Source: JBHIBC01 sp046758905
GTDB lineage: Bacteria > Acidobacteriota > Polarisedimenticolia > Gp22-AA2
Length of the DNA: 17,147 nt
Reading direction: 5' to 3'
NCBI GenBank assembly: GCA_046758905.1
Contig: JBHIBC010000059.1
Location: 1-17,147, forward strand
A program made the position numbers and the translations under genes. The notes under the pieces are model-generated. The model worked only from the letters and a program-made list of their open reading frames with translations. It was not told the DNA's origin and did no database searches. This document shows positions 1 through 6,331 of the stretch, piece by piece. Position 1 is the first letter of the stretch. Every line of letters starts with the position of its first letter.

Positions 1-916
1 CGAGGTGCCGCGCCGGATCGGACAGCACCCGCGCCAGCAGCAGGTCGCGCCCGTAGGCCATCAGGTCCTCCAGGTATCTCGCGGGCTGGTATCCCTTGTC
101 GAAGACCGTCTCGACGATCCCGACGAGCCGATCGGGGTCGCGCGAGCGCACCGCGGCGTAGAACTCGGTGATCAGATCGCGGTCGATGGCCCCGAGGATC
201 GTCCGCGCCCGTTCCTCCGTGACCGAGGAGCCCGAGAACGCGATCACCTGGTCGAGCGCGCTCTGGCCGTCCCGCAACGAGCCCTCGGCCGTCCGCGCGA
301 TCAGCTCGAGCGCGGCCGGCTCCACGCGGACCTTCTCGCCCTCGGCGATGCGGGTCAGGTGCGTGACGATCGCCTCCGGCGCGATCTTCTTGAACTCGAA
401 GTGCTGGCAGCGGGACAGGATCGTGAGCGGTATCTTGCGGTAATCGGTCGTCGCGAACAGGAACACCACGTGGGCGGGCGGCTCCTCGAGCGTCTTCAGA
501 AGCGCGTTCCACGCCTCCGGGGTGAGCATGTGGACCTCGTCGATGATGTACACCTTGTACCGGTCGCGGGCGGGCGCGTAGCGCACCGTCTCCCTGAGCT
601 CGCGGATGGCGTCGATGCCGCGGTTGCTCGCGCCGTCGATCTCCAGGACGTCCAGGCTGCGGCTTGACGCGATCTCCGAGCACGAGGGACAGGCGTTGCA
701 GGGCTGCGGAGTCGGCCCGCCGGCGCAGTTGAGGGCCTTGGCCATCAGCCGGGCCACGGTGGTCTTGCCGACGCCGCGCAGGCCGGAGAACAGGTAGGCG
801 TGATGGATGCGGCTCTGCGCCACGGCGTTCCGGAGCGTGGTCACGATCGGCTTCTGGCCGACCACCTCCTCGAACGTCTGGGGGCGGTACTTGCGGGCGA
901 GGACCTGATAGCTCAA
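1..916 (-). CDS. dnaX: DNA polymerase III subunit gamma/tau, N-terminal part (cut by window edge)
   Basis: This is the ATPase of the DNA polymerase III clamp loader, which loads the sliding clamp and organises the replisome. The minus strand reads about 305 residues beginning LSYQVLARKYRPQTFEEVVG, the canonical DnaX start. Visible motifs are the Walker A GLRGVGKT (residues 45-52), four zinc-ligand cysteines C64, C73, C76 and C79, the Walker B-type DEVHML (126-131) and the sensor-1 region LSRCQHFEF. The best start is a TTG at 914-916: no ATG lies in frame nearby, and the match to the family begins exactly there. Only a weak GTGAG precedes it. The C-terminal part lies beyond base 1, so gamma versus tau products cannot be judged. 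The SRP RNA lies about 85 nt upstream on the same strand and probably shares its promoter. Confidence 0.95.
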   Translation of the reverse strand, partial: MSYQVLARKYRPQTFEEVVGQKPIVTTLRNAVAQSRIHHAYLFSGLRGVGKTTVARLMAKALNCAGGPTPQPCNACPSCSEIASSRSLDVLEIDGASNRGIDAIRELRETVRYAPARDRYKVYIIDEVHMLTPEAWNALLKTLEEPPAHVVFLFATTDYRKIPLTILSRCQHFEFKKIAPEAIVTHLTRIAEGEKVRVEPAALELIARTAEGSLRDGQSALDQVIAFSGSSVTEERARTILGAIDRDLITEFYAAVRSRDPDRLVGIVETVFDKGYQPARYLEDLMAYGRDLLLARVLSDPARHL

Positions 917-1000
917 CGGCGGCTCACGTCCGGGACGTCCGGCATCCCACGCTGGCGGCGCCCGGGCGACGTCGCGGCCCGGCCGCCGAGCCGGCCTGAG

Positions 1001-1107
1001 GGCCGGTCCAAGGGGACCCGCGGCACCTGCGAGGCCCGCCTTACGGCTGCTCCCTTCCGGGCCTGACCGGGTTCGGTGGTTCGCATCGCGCGGGGCTCGA
1101 ACCGGCC
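1001..1107 (-). ncRNA. ffs: Signal recognition particle RNA, small bacterial type (4.5S RNA)
   Basis: RNA component of the signal recognition particle, which binds Ffh and targets nascent membrane proteins to FtsY and the Sec translocon. On the minus strand the universally conserved core is seen as GGTCAGGcccGGAAgggAGCAGCC, with the GGAA tetraloop at 1055-1058. The flanks pair: CCCGCG with CGCGGG, then GAG with CTT, then GGCCGGTTC (1099-1107) with GGACCGGCC (1001-1009). Pairing resumes outside this as TGA/TCA and GAGCCGGC/GCCGGCTC, so the whole helix may span 988-1120 (133 nt). The chosen ends mark the last uninterrupted helix. It lies directly upstream of dnaX, a known arrangement. Confidence 0.93.
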
Positions 1108-1167
1108 GTCACGCCGGCTCTCCCGGCACGATCGTGTCGGTGGAACAGCGTGTGCGATCCGCGGCGG

Positions 1168-1196
1168 ATAGTAATGCAATGCCCCGGGGCTGTCAA
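1168..1196 (-). promoter_or_regulatory. Sigma70-type promoter for ffs (and probably dnaX)
   Basis: On the minus strand TTGACA (1191-1196) is followed by a 17-nt spacer and TACTAT (1168-1173), close to the housekeeping consensus. Initiation would fall near 1161, giving a leader of about 40-50 nt before the SRP RNA that would need 5' processing, as expected for 4.5S precursors. dnaX probably depends on the same promoter because only about 85 nt separate it from ffs. Confidence 0.75.
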
Positions 1197-1286
1197 CGCG
1201 AGCGGCCCCCGGGCTGTCCCGGGTCGTCCCGGCGCCGGAGCGCATCGCCGATCGGGCGCGGCGGACGGTGCTAAAGTGGCGGGGTC

Positions 1287-2045
1287 ATGGGGGAGATGCC
1301 GGTCAGCGCGGTCCTGGTGCTGGGATTCGTCCTGGGCCTGCGCCACGCCCTCGACGCCGATCACGTGGCCGCGATGGCGGCCACAATCGACGGCGATGGC
1401 GGCCTGCGGCGCTCCGCGGCCGCCGGGATGTCCTGGGGCCTAGGGCACGCCCTGACGATCGCGGCGGCCGGCGGGCTGATGCTGGTGCTGCGCGTCAACC
1501 TGCCGGAGAGGGTCGCGCTCCTGCTCGAGCTGGCCGTCGGCCTGATGCTGACCGGGCTCGGTCTCGCCGCGCTCGCGGGGGCGCTGAGGGGGCGCCTGCA
1601 CTCCCATCGACACCGGCACGACGGCATCATCCACGAGCATCTCCACTTCCACCGGGTCCCGCACCCGCCGGAGGCGCTCGGGCACCGGCATGTCCACCCG
1701 TTCCGGCTGTCCGTCAGGCCGTTCCTGATCGGGACCCTGCACGGGCTGGCGGGCAGCGGCGCCACGGCGCTCCTGGTCCTCACGACCCTCCCGAGCGTCG
1801 CGCTCGGCCTGCTCTATCTGGGAGTCTTCGGCGTCGGCTCGGCGGCCGGGATGATCCTCATGAGCGTGGCGCTCGCGGCGCCGCTCGCGCTGGCCCGGAG
1901 CCGGGCCGCGCGGATCCACGGGGCGCTCCGCGCCGCCGCGGGGGCCGTCAGTCTGGGCGTCGGGCTGCTCCTGGTCTGGGAGACCGGGGTCGAGGGCGGT
2001 CTGCTCCCCTGGCTTCCGCTACCGGTCTCCGGCGGCGCGGGGTGA
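1287..2045 (+). CDS. NiCoT/UreH-type nickel/cobalt permease with His-rich loop
   Basis: A 252-residue polytopic inner-membrane protein. The first membrane segment carries RHALDADHVAA, with H20, D25 and H26 forming the HX4DH signature of Ni/Co permeases of the NiCoT/UreH group. Hydrophobic segments lie on both sides of a cytoplasmic or periplasmic loop at residues 105-137 that contains 12 histidines in 33 residues. After the loop comes GTLHGLAGSGATALLVL, a second family-typical segment. Ni2+ or Co2+ is the likely substrate; UreH-like homologues are often annotated as urease accessory proteins, but no urease gene is present here. ATG 1287 is chosen; ATG 1296 is in frame and possible. A TAAAGT hexamer at 1272-1277 resembles a -10 element, which would give a nearly leaderless transcript. 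The 3' end overlaps the convergent NUDIX gene by 27 nt. Confidence 0.82.
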   Translation: MGEMPVSAVLVLGFVLGLRHALDADHVAAMAATIDGDGGLRRSAAAGMSWGLGHALTIAAAGGLMLVLRVNLPERVALLLELAVGLMLTGLGLAALAGALRGRLHSHRHRHDGIIHEHLHFHRVPHPPEALGHRHVHPFRLSVRPFLIGTLHGLAGSGATALLVLTTLPSVALGLLYLGVFGVGSAAGMILMSVALAAPLALARSRAARIHGALRAAAGAVSLGVGLLLVWETGVEGGLLPWLPLPVSGGAG

Positions 2046-2615
2046 GAAGGGGGCGCCTCCCGGCAGCAGATCGAGCAGGCTCAGGACGATCCTCGCCGAC
2101 AGGCCCCACAGGGTCTCGCCCCGGTGCTCGAAGCACAGGACGGGACGCCCGCGCCCCGCGCCAGGCTCCCGCCTCGAGGTCCACCGATCGGGGCGCTGGA
2201 GATCGGGGACCGGGATGGTGAAGATACGCGCCACCTCGCCCGACTGCGGCACCAGCGGAGGCATCCGAGCGATCCAGCCGACCACGGGCGTCACCGCCAC
2301 GGTCCCGGCGCTCGCGCACTGATCGTCGAGCAGGCCGAGGACCTCCACGCTGTCCGGGCTCAGCCCGATCTCCTCCTCCGCCTCGCGCAGCGCGGTCGTG
2401 GCCGGGTCATCCTCGCCGGGGCGCACGAAGCCTCCGGGGAACGCGACCTGACCGCCGTGCGTCGGAAGCGAGTTGCTGCGGCGGGTGAGGATCAGACGGA
2501 GGCAGCCGGCGTCGTCGAGGATCGGGATCAGGACCCCGGCCCGCTCGCGGCGCCGCACCCGTCGCCCGGTCCGGCGCGACAGGGCCTCCCGCAGCGATGC
2601 CCTCGCCTGGCTCAT
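2019..2615 (-). CDS. CoA-type NUDIX hydrolase (coenzyme A pyrophosphatase)
   Basis: A 198-residue NUDIX enzyme of the NudL/YeaB/NUDT7 type, which splits CoA and acyl-CoA into phosphopantetheine derivatives and 3',5'-ADP. The NuCoA signature is clear: LTRRSNSLPTHGGQVAFPGG (residues 43-62). It is followed by the NUDIX helix with REAEEEIGL (77-85), where E78, E81 and E82 are the expected metal ligands. The spacing between the glycine and the RE pair is one residue longer than the strict NUDIX box, as in some other CoA-type members. The start is ATG 2613-2615, where family similarity begins; the frame stays open further upstream, but that stretch is antisense-free tRNA sequence and cannot be coding. 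No Shine-Dalgarno is evident. The gene lies 24 nt behind tRNA-Ser on the same strand. Confidence 0.9.
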   Translation of the reverse strand: MSQARASLREALSRRTGRRVRRRERAGVLIPILDDAGCLRLILTRRSNSLPTHGGQVAFPGGFVRPGEDDPATTALREAEEEIGLSPDSVEVLGLLDDQCASAGTVAVTPVVGWIARMPPLVPQSGEVARIFTIPVPDLQRPDRWTSRREPGAGRGRPVLCFEHRGETLWGLSARIVLSLLDLLPGGAPFSPRAAGDR

Positions 2616-2639
2616 GTCAGTCGGGTCAAGGCGGGAGGG

Positions 2640-2729
<90 letters not shown>

Positions 2730-2767
2730 CCAGCGAGCGTGTGCCCCGGAGCTGTCGTCGCGCGCGG

Positions 2768-2797
2768 ATGATAGTCCCGCTCCGGCGGGGCCGTCAA
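2768..2797 (-). promoter_or_regulatory. Sigma70-type promoter for tRNA-Ser (and the NUDIX gene)
   Basis: On the minus strand TTGACG (2792-2797) is followed by an 18-nt spacer and TATCAT (2768-2773). Transcription would start near 2761, about 30 nt before the mature tRNA 5' end. No other promoter is visible between the tRNA and the NUDIX start, so a shared transcript is likely. Confidence 0.6.
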
Positions 2798-2819
2798 CGA
2801 AAGCCGCCGGGGCCGCCGA

Positions 2820-2883
2820 CGCGTCCGGGCCGCGGCCGCCGCCCGCCTGCCCGGACGCCCCCCGTGAGGGAGGCGGCCGCGGG
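2820..2883. repeat. Two overlapping, mutually exclusive GC-rich inverted repeats
   Basis: GCGTCCGGGC (2821-2830) and GCCCGGACGC (2849-2858) form a perfect 10-bp inverted repeat with an 18-nt loop. Inside that loop CCGCGGCCGCC begins at 2830 and is complementary to GGCGGCCGCGG ending at 2882, an 11-bp pair that competes with the first. Neither is followed by a T-run and no gene reads into them from either side, so a terminator role is not obvious. In sequence this GC-rich some pairing is expected by chance. Confidence 0.4.
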
Positions 2884-2910
2884 CGGTGGCCCGCCCTCGG
2901 CCGGGCTGGC

Positions 2911-2987
2911 GGTCCACAGCGGCGTCCACAGCCTAAGTGGCCGACATATCAGCATGTTGTGGAAACTGTGGAGATCACCCCCACATT
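2911..2987. promoter_or_regulatory. Cluster of DnaA-box-like TCCACA motifs upstream of nrdJ
   Basis: Two GTCCACAGC copies lie on the plus strand (TCCACA at 2913-2918 and 2925-2930, 12 nt apart). Two TGTGGA copies, the reverse complement, lie at 2958-2963 and 2967-2972, 9 nt apart; a fifth partial site CCCACA is at 2980-2985. The 3' half of the bacterial DnaA box (TTWTNCACA, or TTGTCCACA in GC-rich genomes) is matched by each. Between them ACAT-N6-ATGT (2944-2957) is an inverted repeat, and CACA-TTT-TGTG lies at 2982-2992. The stretch is distinctly richer in A+T than its surroundings and sits just upstream of a sigma70 promoter. Control of ribonucleotide reductase by DnaA is established for E. 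coli nrdAB; its use here is inference. Confidence 0.4.
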
Positions 2988-3000
2988 TTGTGTTTTGAGC

Positions 3001-3029
3001 TTGACACTCCGGGGTCGCCCGGCTACGCT
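3001..3029 (+). promoter_or_regulatory. Sigma70-type promoter upstream of the nrdJ leader
   Basis: A consensus TTGACA (3001-3006), a 17-nt spacer and TACGCT (3024-3029). Initiation near 3036 would produce a leader of about 340 nt before nrdJ. A second, weaker -10-like element (CATAAT, 3295-3300) lies closer to the gene but has no convincing -35. Confidence 0.6.
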
Positions 3030-3035
3030 ACAGGC

Positions 3036-3245
3036 GATGTCCCTCCGGGGGCGTCGGAGGCGATGTCGGCCGCATCGTCTCGCGCCGTCCGGGGAGGGAC
3101 GCCGAGAGGTCGGGCGACCCCATCCACGAGAGGGAGGCCGAGCCCGCCCCGGCCGGCGCGCCAGCCGCCGGGGGCCGGGGTTTCTGCGGCCCGGGGAGCG
3201 AGAGCGGGGGTCCCCCTGGGGGGTGGAAGGCGACCTCTCGCGGGC
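3036..3245 (+). ncRNA. Candidate structured RNA in the nrdJ leader, family not recognised
   Basis: The RNA predicted from the promoter at 3001-3029 can fold into two domains. The first, 3039-3100, is a long hairpin: GTCCCTCC (3039-3046) pairs with GGAGGGAC (3093-3100), GGCG (3050-3053) with CGCC (3083-3086), and GAGGCGATG (3057-3065) with CATCGTCTC (3073-3081), leaving a 7-nt loop. The second is closed by CGAGAGGTCG (3103-3112) with CGACCTCTCG (3231-3240), directly stacked on CCATCCAC (3120-3127) with GTGGAAGG (3223-3230; one A-A mismatch). Inside are CCCCGGCC (3147-3154) with GGCCGGGG (3173-3180) and GGGGA with TCCCC. I find no cobalamin B12 box, RNase P, tmRNA or 6S signature. It could be a cis-regulatory leader, a separate small RNA, or chance pairing in GC-rich DNA. 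Confidence 0.35.
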
Positions 3246-3287
3246 GTGCTCCGTGTGGTGCGGTTCCATGGCGACTGGCAGCGAAGC

Positions 3288-3353
3288 GGCGCTCCATAAT
3301 ATCGGGGGCGCCCTCCTCATACTGGGTACGGGGCCGGCGCACGGCCGGCCCTC
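3288..3353 (+). other. Two hairpins in the proximal nrdJ leader
   Basis: GGCGCTCC (3288-3295) can pair with GGGGCGCC (3305-3312) around an unusually AT-rich loop. GGGCCGG can pair with CCGGCCC in 3332-3353, ending about 20 nt before the nrdJ ATG. Neither has a T-run, so they are not typical terminators; they could affect access to the nrdJ ribosome site. An in-frame-with-nothing short reading frame (ATG 3268 to TGA 3376-3378) ends overlapping the nrdJ ATG. Confidence 0.3.
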
Positions 3354-3374
3354 CCGACCGGGGGCGATGAGACG

Positions 3375-6311
3375 ATGAGGAAACAGTCCGAGCTCGAGGA
3401 TGGCGGGGCCGCGGCGGCGGCCCGCCGCGAGGACCGCAGGACGCAGCCGCAGACCGGGTTCACGGCCCCCTTGACTCTCAGGAAGTCGGCCGTGGGCCTG
3501 AGGACCGAGCGCTTCTTCACGACCCCCGGAATGGACCCGTTCGACGAGATCGAGTGGGAGACCCGGGACGCCCTGATCGCCAACGAGAAGGGCGAGCTGG
3601 TGTTCGAGCAGCGCGGCGTGGAGGTCCCCAAGTTCTGGTCGCAGACCGCGACCAACGTCGTGGCGTCGAAGTACTTCCGCGGCACGCTGGGGGCCGCCCA
3701 GCGCGAGCGCAGCGTCAGGCAGCTCATCGGTCGGGTCGTTCGGACGCTCGGCGGGTGGGGGCGGGCGCAGGGGTATTTCGACAGCGAGGCCGACGCCCAG
3801 GCCTTCGAGGCGGAGCTGAAGCACCTTCTGGTCTACCAGAAGATGTCGTTCAACTCCCCGGTCTGGTTCAACGTCGGCGTCGAGCCGCGGCCGCAGTGCT
3901 CCGCCTGCTTCATCAACAGCGTCGAGGACAGGATGGACTCGATCCTGGGCCTGGCCAGGACCGAGGGGATGCTGTTCAAGTACGGCTCCGGCACCGGGAC
4001 CAACCTGTCGCCGATCCGCTCCTCGCGCGAGAGGCTGGCGGGGGGCGGCACGGCCTCCGGACCGGTCTCCTTCATGAAGGGATATGACGCCTTCGCCGGC
4101 GTGATCAAGAGCGGGGGCAAGACGCGCCGGGCCGCCAAGATGGTCATCCTCAACATCGACCACCCCGACATCGTCGAGTTCATCAAGTGCAAGCAGGAGG
4201 AGGAGAAGAAGGCCTGGGCCCTGATCGACGCCGGATACAGCCCGGCCCTCGACGGTCCCGCCTACGCGTCGATCTTCTTCCAGAACTCCAACAACTCCGT
4301 CCGGGTGACCGACGCCTTCATGCAGGCCGTCCTGGACGATCGCGAGTGGACCACCCGAGAGGTGACCACCGGCGAGCCGGCGGACACCCACGCCGCCCGC
4401 GATCTGCTGCGCATGATCGCCGAGGCGACCTGGGCCTGCGGCGACCCGGGGATGCAGTTCGACAGCACGATCAACGACTGGCACCCCTGCCCCAACACCG
4501 GACGGATCAACGCCAGCAACCCGTGCTCGGAGTATATGTTCCTCGACGATTCGGCCTGCAACCTGGCGTCGCTGAACCTCATGCGTCTGACCACCCCGGA
4601 GGGCGAGCTGGACATCGCCGCCTACAGGAAGGCGATCGAGACGACGATCCTGGCGCAGGAGATCGTCGTCGACAACGCTTCCTACCCCACCCAGAAGATC
4701 GCCCGGAACTCGCACGAGTACCGCCCCCTCGGACTGGGCTACGCCAACCTCGGCGGCCTCCTGATGAGCCGGGGGCTGGCGTACGACTCGGACGCCGGGC
4801 GCGACTACGCCGCCGCGATCACGGCGCTGCTGACCGGGCACGCGTACGTGCAGTCGGCGCGGATCGCGGAGGTCATGGGCCCCTTCATCGGTTTTGACAA
4901 GAACCGCGCGCCGTTCCTCAAGGTGATCGAGAAGCACGGCGCGCACGTGGCGAAGATCGACCCGGCGCACGTCCCGCTCGACCTGTACGCGGCGGCGCGC
5001 GACTGCTGGGAGGAGGCGCTCCGGCTCGGCTCGCGGCACGGGATCCGCAACGCGCAGACGACGGTCATCGCGCCGACCGGCACCATCGCCTTCATGATGG
5101 ACTGCGACACCACCGGCATCGAGCCGGACATCGCCCTGGTCAAGTATAAGAAGCTGGTCGGCGGGGGGATGCTGAAGATCGTGAACGGGACCGTGCCCAG
5201 GGCGTTGGAGCGCCTCGGCTACTCCGAGCGACAGGTCAAGGAGATCACCGAGTACGTCGACGAGAACGAGACGATCGAGGGGGCGCCGCACCTCAAGGAC
5301 GCGCACCTGCCGGTCTTCGACTGCGCCTTCCGGCCGCTGCGCGGCACCCGCAGCATCCACTACTTGGGCCACCTCAAGATGATGGGCGCGGCGCAGCCGT
5401 TCATCTCTGGGGCCATCTCCAAGACGGTCAACGTGCCGTCGGACGTCACCGTCGACGAGATCGCGGAGGCGTACATCCAGTCGTGGAGGCTCGGTCTCAA
5501 GGCGGTGGCGATCTACCGGGACGGCTGCAAGCGAAGCCAGCCGCTGAGCACCAGCAGGGAGCAGGAGAAGGCCGGCGGCGCGGAGGGCGCCGCGGCCCGC
5601 GGGGCTGGCGAGAGAGCGCGCGGCCGCGCGGTGCGGCGCCGGCTGCCGGACGAGCGCCGCTCGATCACCCACAAGTTCTCGATCGCCGGGCACGACGGGT
5701 ATATCACCGTCGGGATGTACGAGGACGGCAAGCCCGGGGAGATCTTCCTGGTGATGGCCAAGGAGGGGAGCGTCGTCTCGGGCCTGATGGACTCCTTCGC
5801 CACCGCCGTGTCGCTGGCGCTGCAGTACGGCGTGCCGCTCCAGGTGCTGGTGGACAAGTTCAGCCACGTCCGGTTCGAGCCGTCCGGCTTCACCAACAAC
5901 CAGGAGATCCCGATCGCCAAGTCGATCGTCGACTACATCTTCCGCTGGCTGGCCTCCAAGTTCCTCGCGAAGGACCAGCAGCGGGCGGTCGGCGTGCACG
6001 TCCGGCCGGACGGGAAGGGCGTGCCCGACGCCGGACCCGCGGCCCCGGGCGAGGGCGGCGGGCCGCGGCCCAACGGCCCCGGCGGGCCGGTCCCCGTGAG
6101 CCTCTCCTCCGGTCCCAGCGGCGGGCGCGGGGCGGGGGGATCCGGGACGCCGCCCTCCGTGGGGGCGGCCGCGTTCGACGCCTCCCGGGCGCCGTTCGCC
6201 TTCCGCCCCGACGAGGACGCCCCGCCGTGTCCCGACTGCGGGTCGATCATGGTCCGCAACGCCGCCTGCTACAAGTGCCTGAACTGCGGCGCGACGAGCG
6301 GCTGCTCGTAG
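3375..6311 (+). CDS. nrdJ: Class II (adenosylcobalamin-dependent) ribonucleoside-diphosphate reductase
   Basis: A 978-residue enzyme that reduces ribonucleotides to deoxyribonucleotides using AdoCbl to make the thiyl radical, with no need for oxygen. The catalytic loop is N382-P-C384-S-E386, with C384 the thiyl-radical cysteine. The redox pair is C178 (in CSACFINSVEDR) and C395 (in DDSACNLASLNL); the 11-residue spacing of C384 and C395 matches Thermotoga NrdJ. A TSCPD-type domain covers about 762-862. The C-terminus has C952-P-D-C955, C965, C968, C971 and a final C977, a zinc-ribbon-like redox tail. There is no N-terminal ATP-cone. Two low-complexity linkers interrupt it: an Ala/Arg/Gly-rich one (about 723-757) and a Gly/Pro-rich one (about 875-945). 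ATG 3375 gives the family start; its Shine-Dalgarno is weak. It ends 20 nt from the convergent thiD. Confidence 0.96.
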   Translation: MRKQSELEDGGAAAAARREDRRTQPQTGFTAPLTLRKSAVGLRTERFFTTPGMDPFDEIEWETRDALIANEKGELVFEQRGVEVPKFWSQTATNVVASKYFRGTLGAAQRERSVRQLIGRVVRTLGGWGRAQGYFDSEADAQAFEAELKHLLVYQKMSFNSPVWFNVGVEPRPQCSACFINSVEDRMDSILGLARTEGMLFKYGSGTGTNLSPIRSSRERLAGGGTASGPVSFMKGYDAFAGVIKSGGKTRRAAKMVILNIDHPDIVEFIKCKQEEEKKAWALIDAGYSPALDGPAYASIFFQNSNNSVRVTDAFMQAVLDDREWTTREVTTGEPADTHAARDLLRMIAEATWACGDPGMQFDSTINDWHPCPNTGRINASNPCSEYMFLDDSACNLASLNLMRLTTPEGELDIAAYRKAIETTILAQEIVVDNASYPTQKIARNSHEYRPLGLGYANLGGLLMSRGLAYDSDAGRDYAAAITALLTGHAYVQSARIAEVMGPFIGFDKNRAPFLKVIEKHGAHVAKIDPAHVPLDLYAAARDCWEEALRLGSRHGIRNAQTTVIAPTGTIAFMMDCDTTGIEPDIALVKYKKLVGGGMLKIVNGTVPRALERLGYSERQVKEITEYVDENETIEGAPHLKDAHLPVFDCAFRPLRGTRSIHYLGHLKMMGAAQPFISGAISKTVNVPSDVTVDEIAEAYIQSWRLGLKAVAIYRDGCKRSQPLSTSREQEKAGGAEGAAARGAGERARGRAVRRRLPDERRSITHKFSIAGHDGYITVGMYEDGKPGEIFLVMAKEGSVVSGLMDSFATAVSLALQYGVPLQVLVDKFSHVRFEPSGFTNNQEIPIAKSIVDYIFRWLASKFLAKDQQRAVGVHVRPDGKGVPDAGPAAPGEGGGPRPNGPGGPVPVSLSSGPSGGRGAGGSGTPPSVGAAAFDASRAPFAFRPDEDAPPCPDCGSIMVRNAACYKCLNCGATSGCS

Positions 6312-6331
6312 CGCGAGAGGCCCGCGGCGGA

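Noticed and set aside
3036..3374. Cobalamin riboswitch, RNase P RNA, tmRNA or 6S RNA in the nrdJ leader
   Set aside because: I looked for the B12 box and GCCACTG core, the GAGGAAAGTC and ACAGAA parts of RNase P RNA, and the tRNA-like ends of tmRNA, and found none. A weak GGTGCGGTTCC...GCGACTG resemblance near 3258-3276 lacks the rest of a cobalamin core. No 6S-like central bubble was evident.
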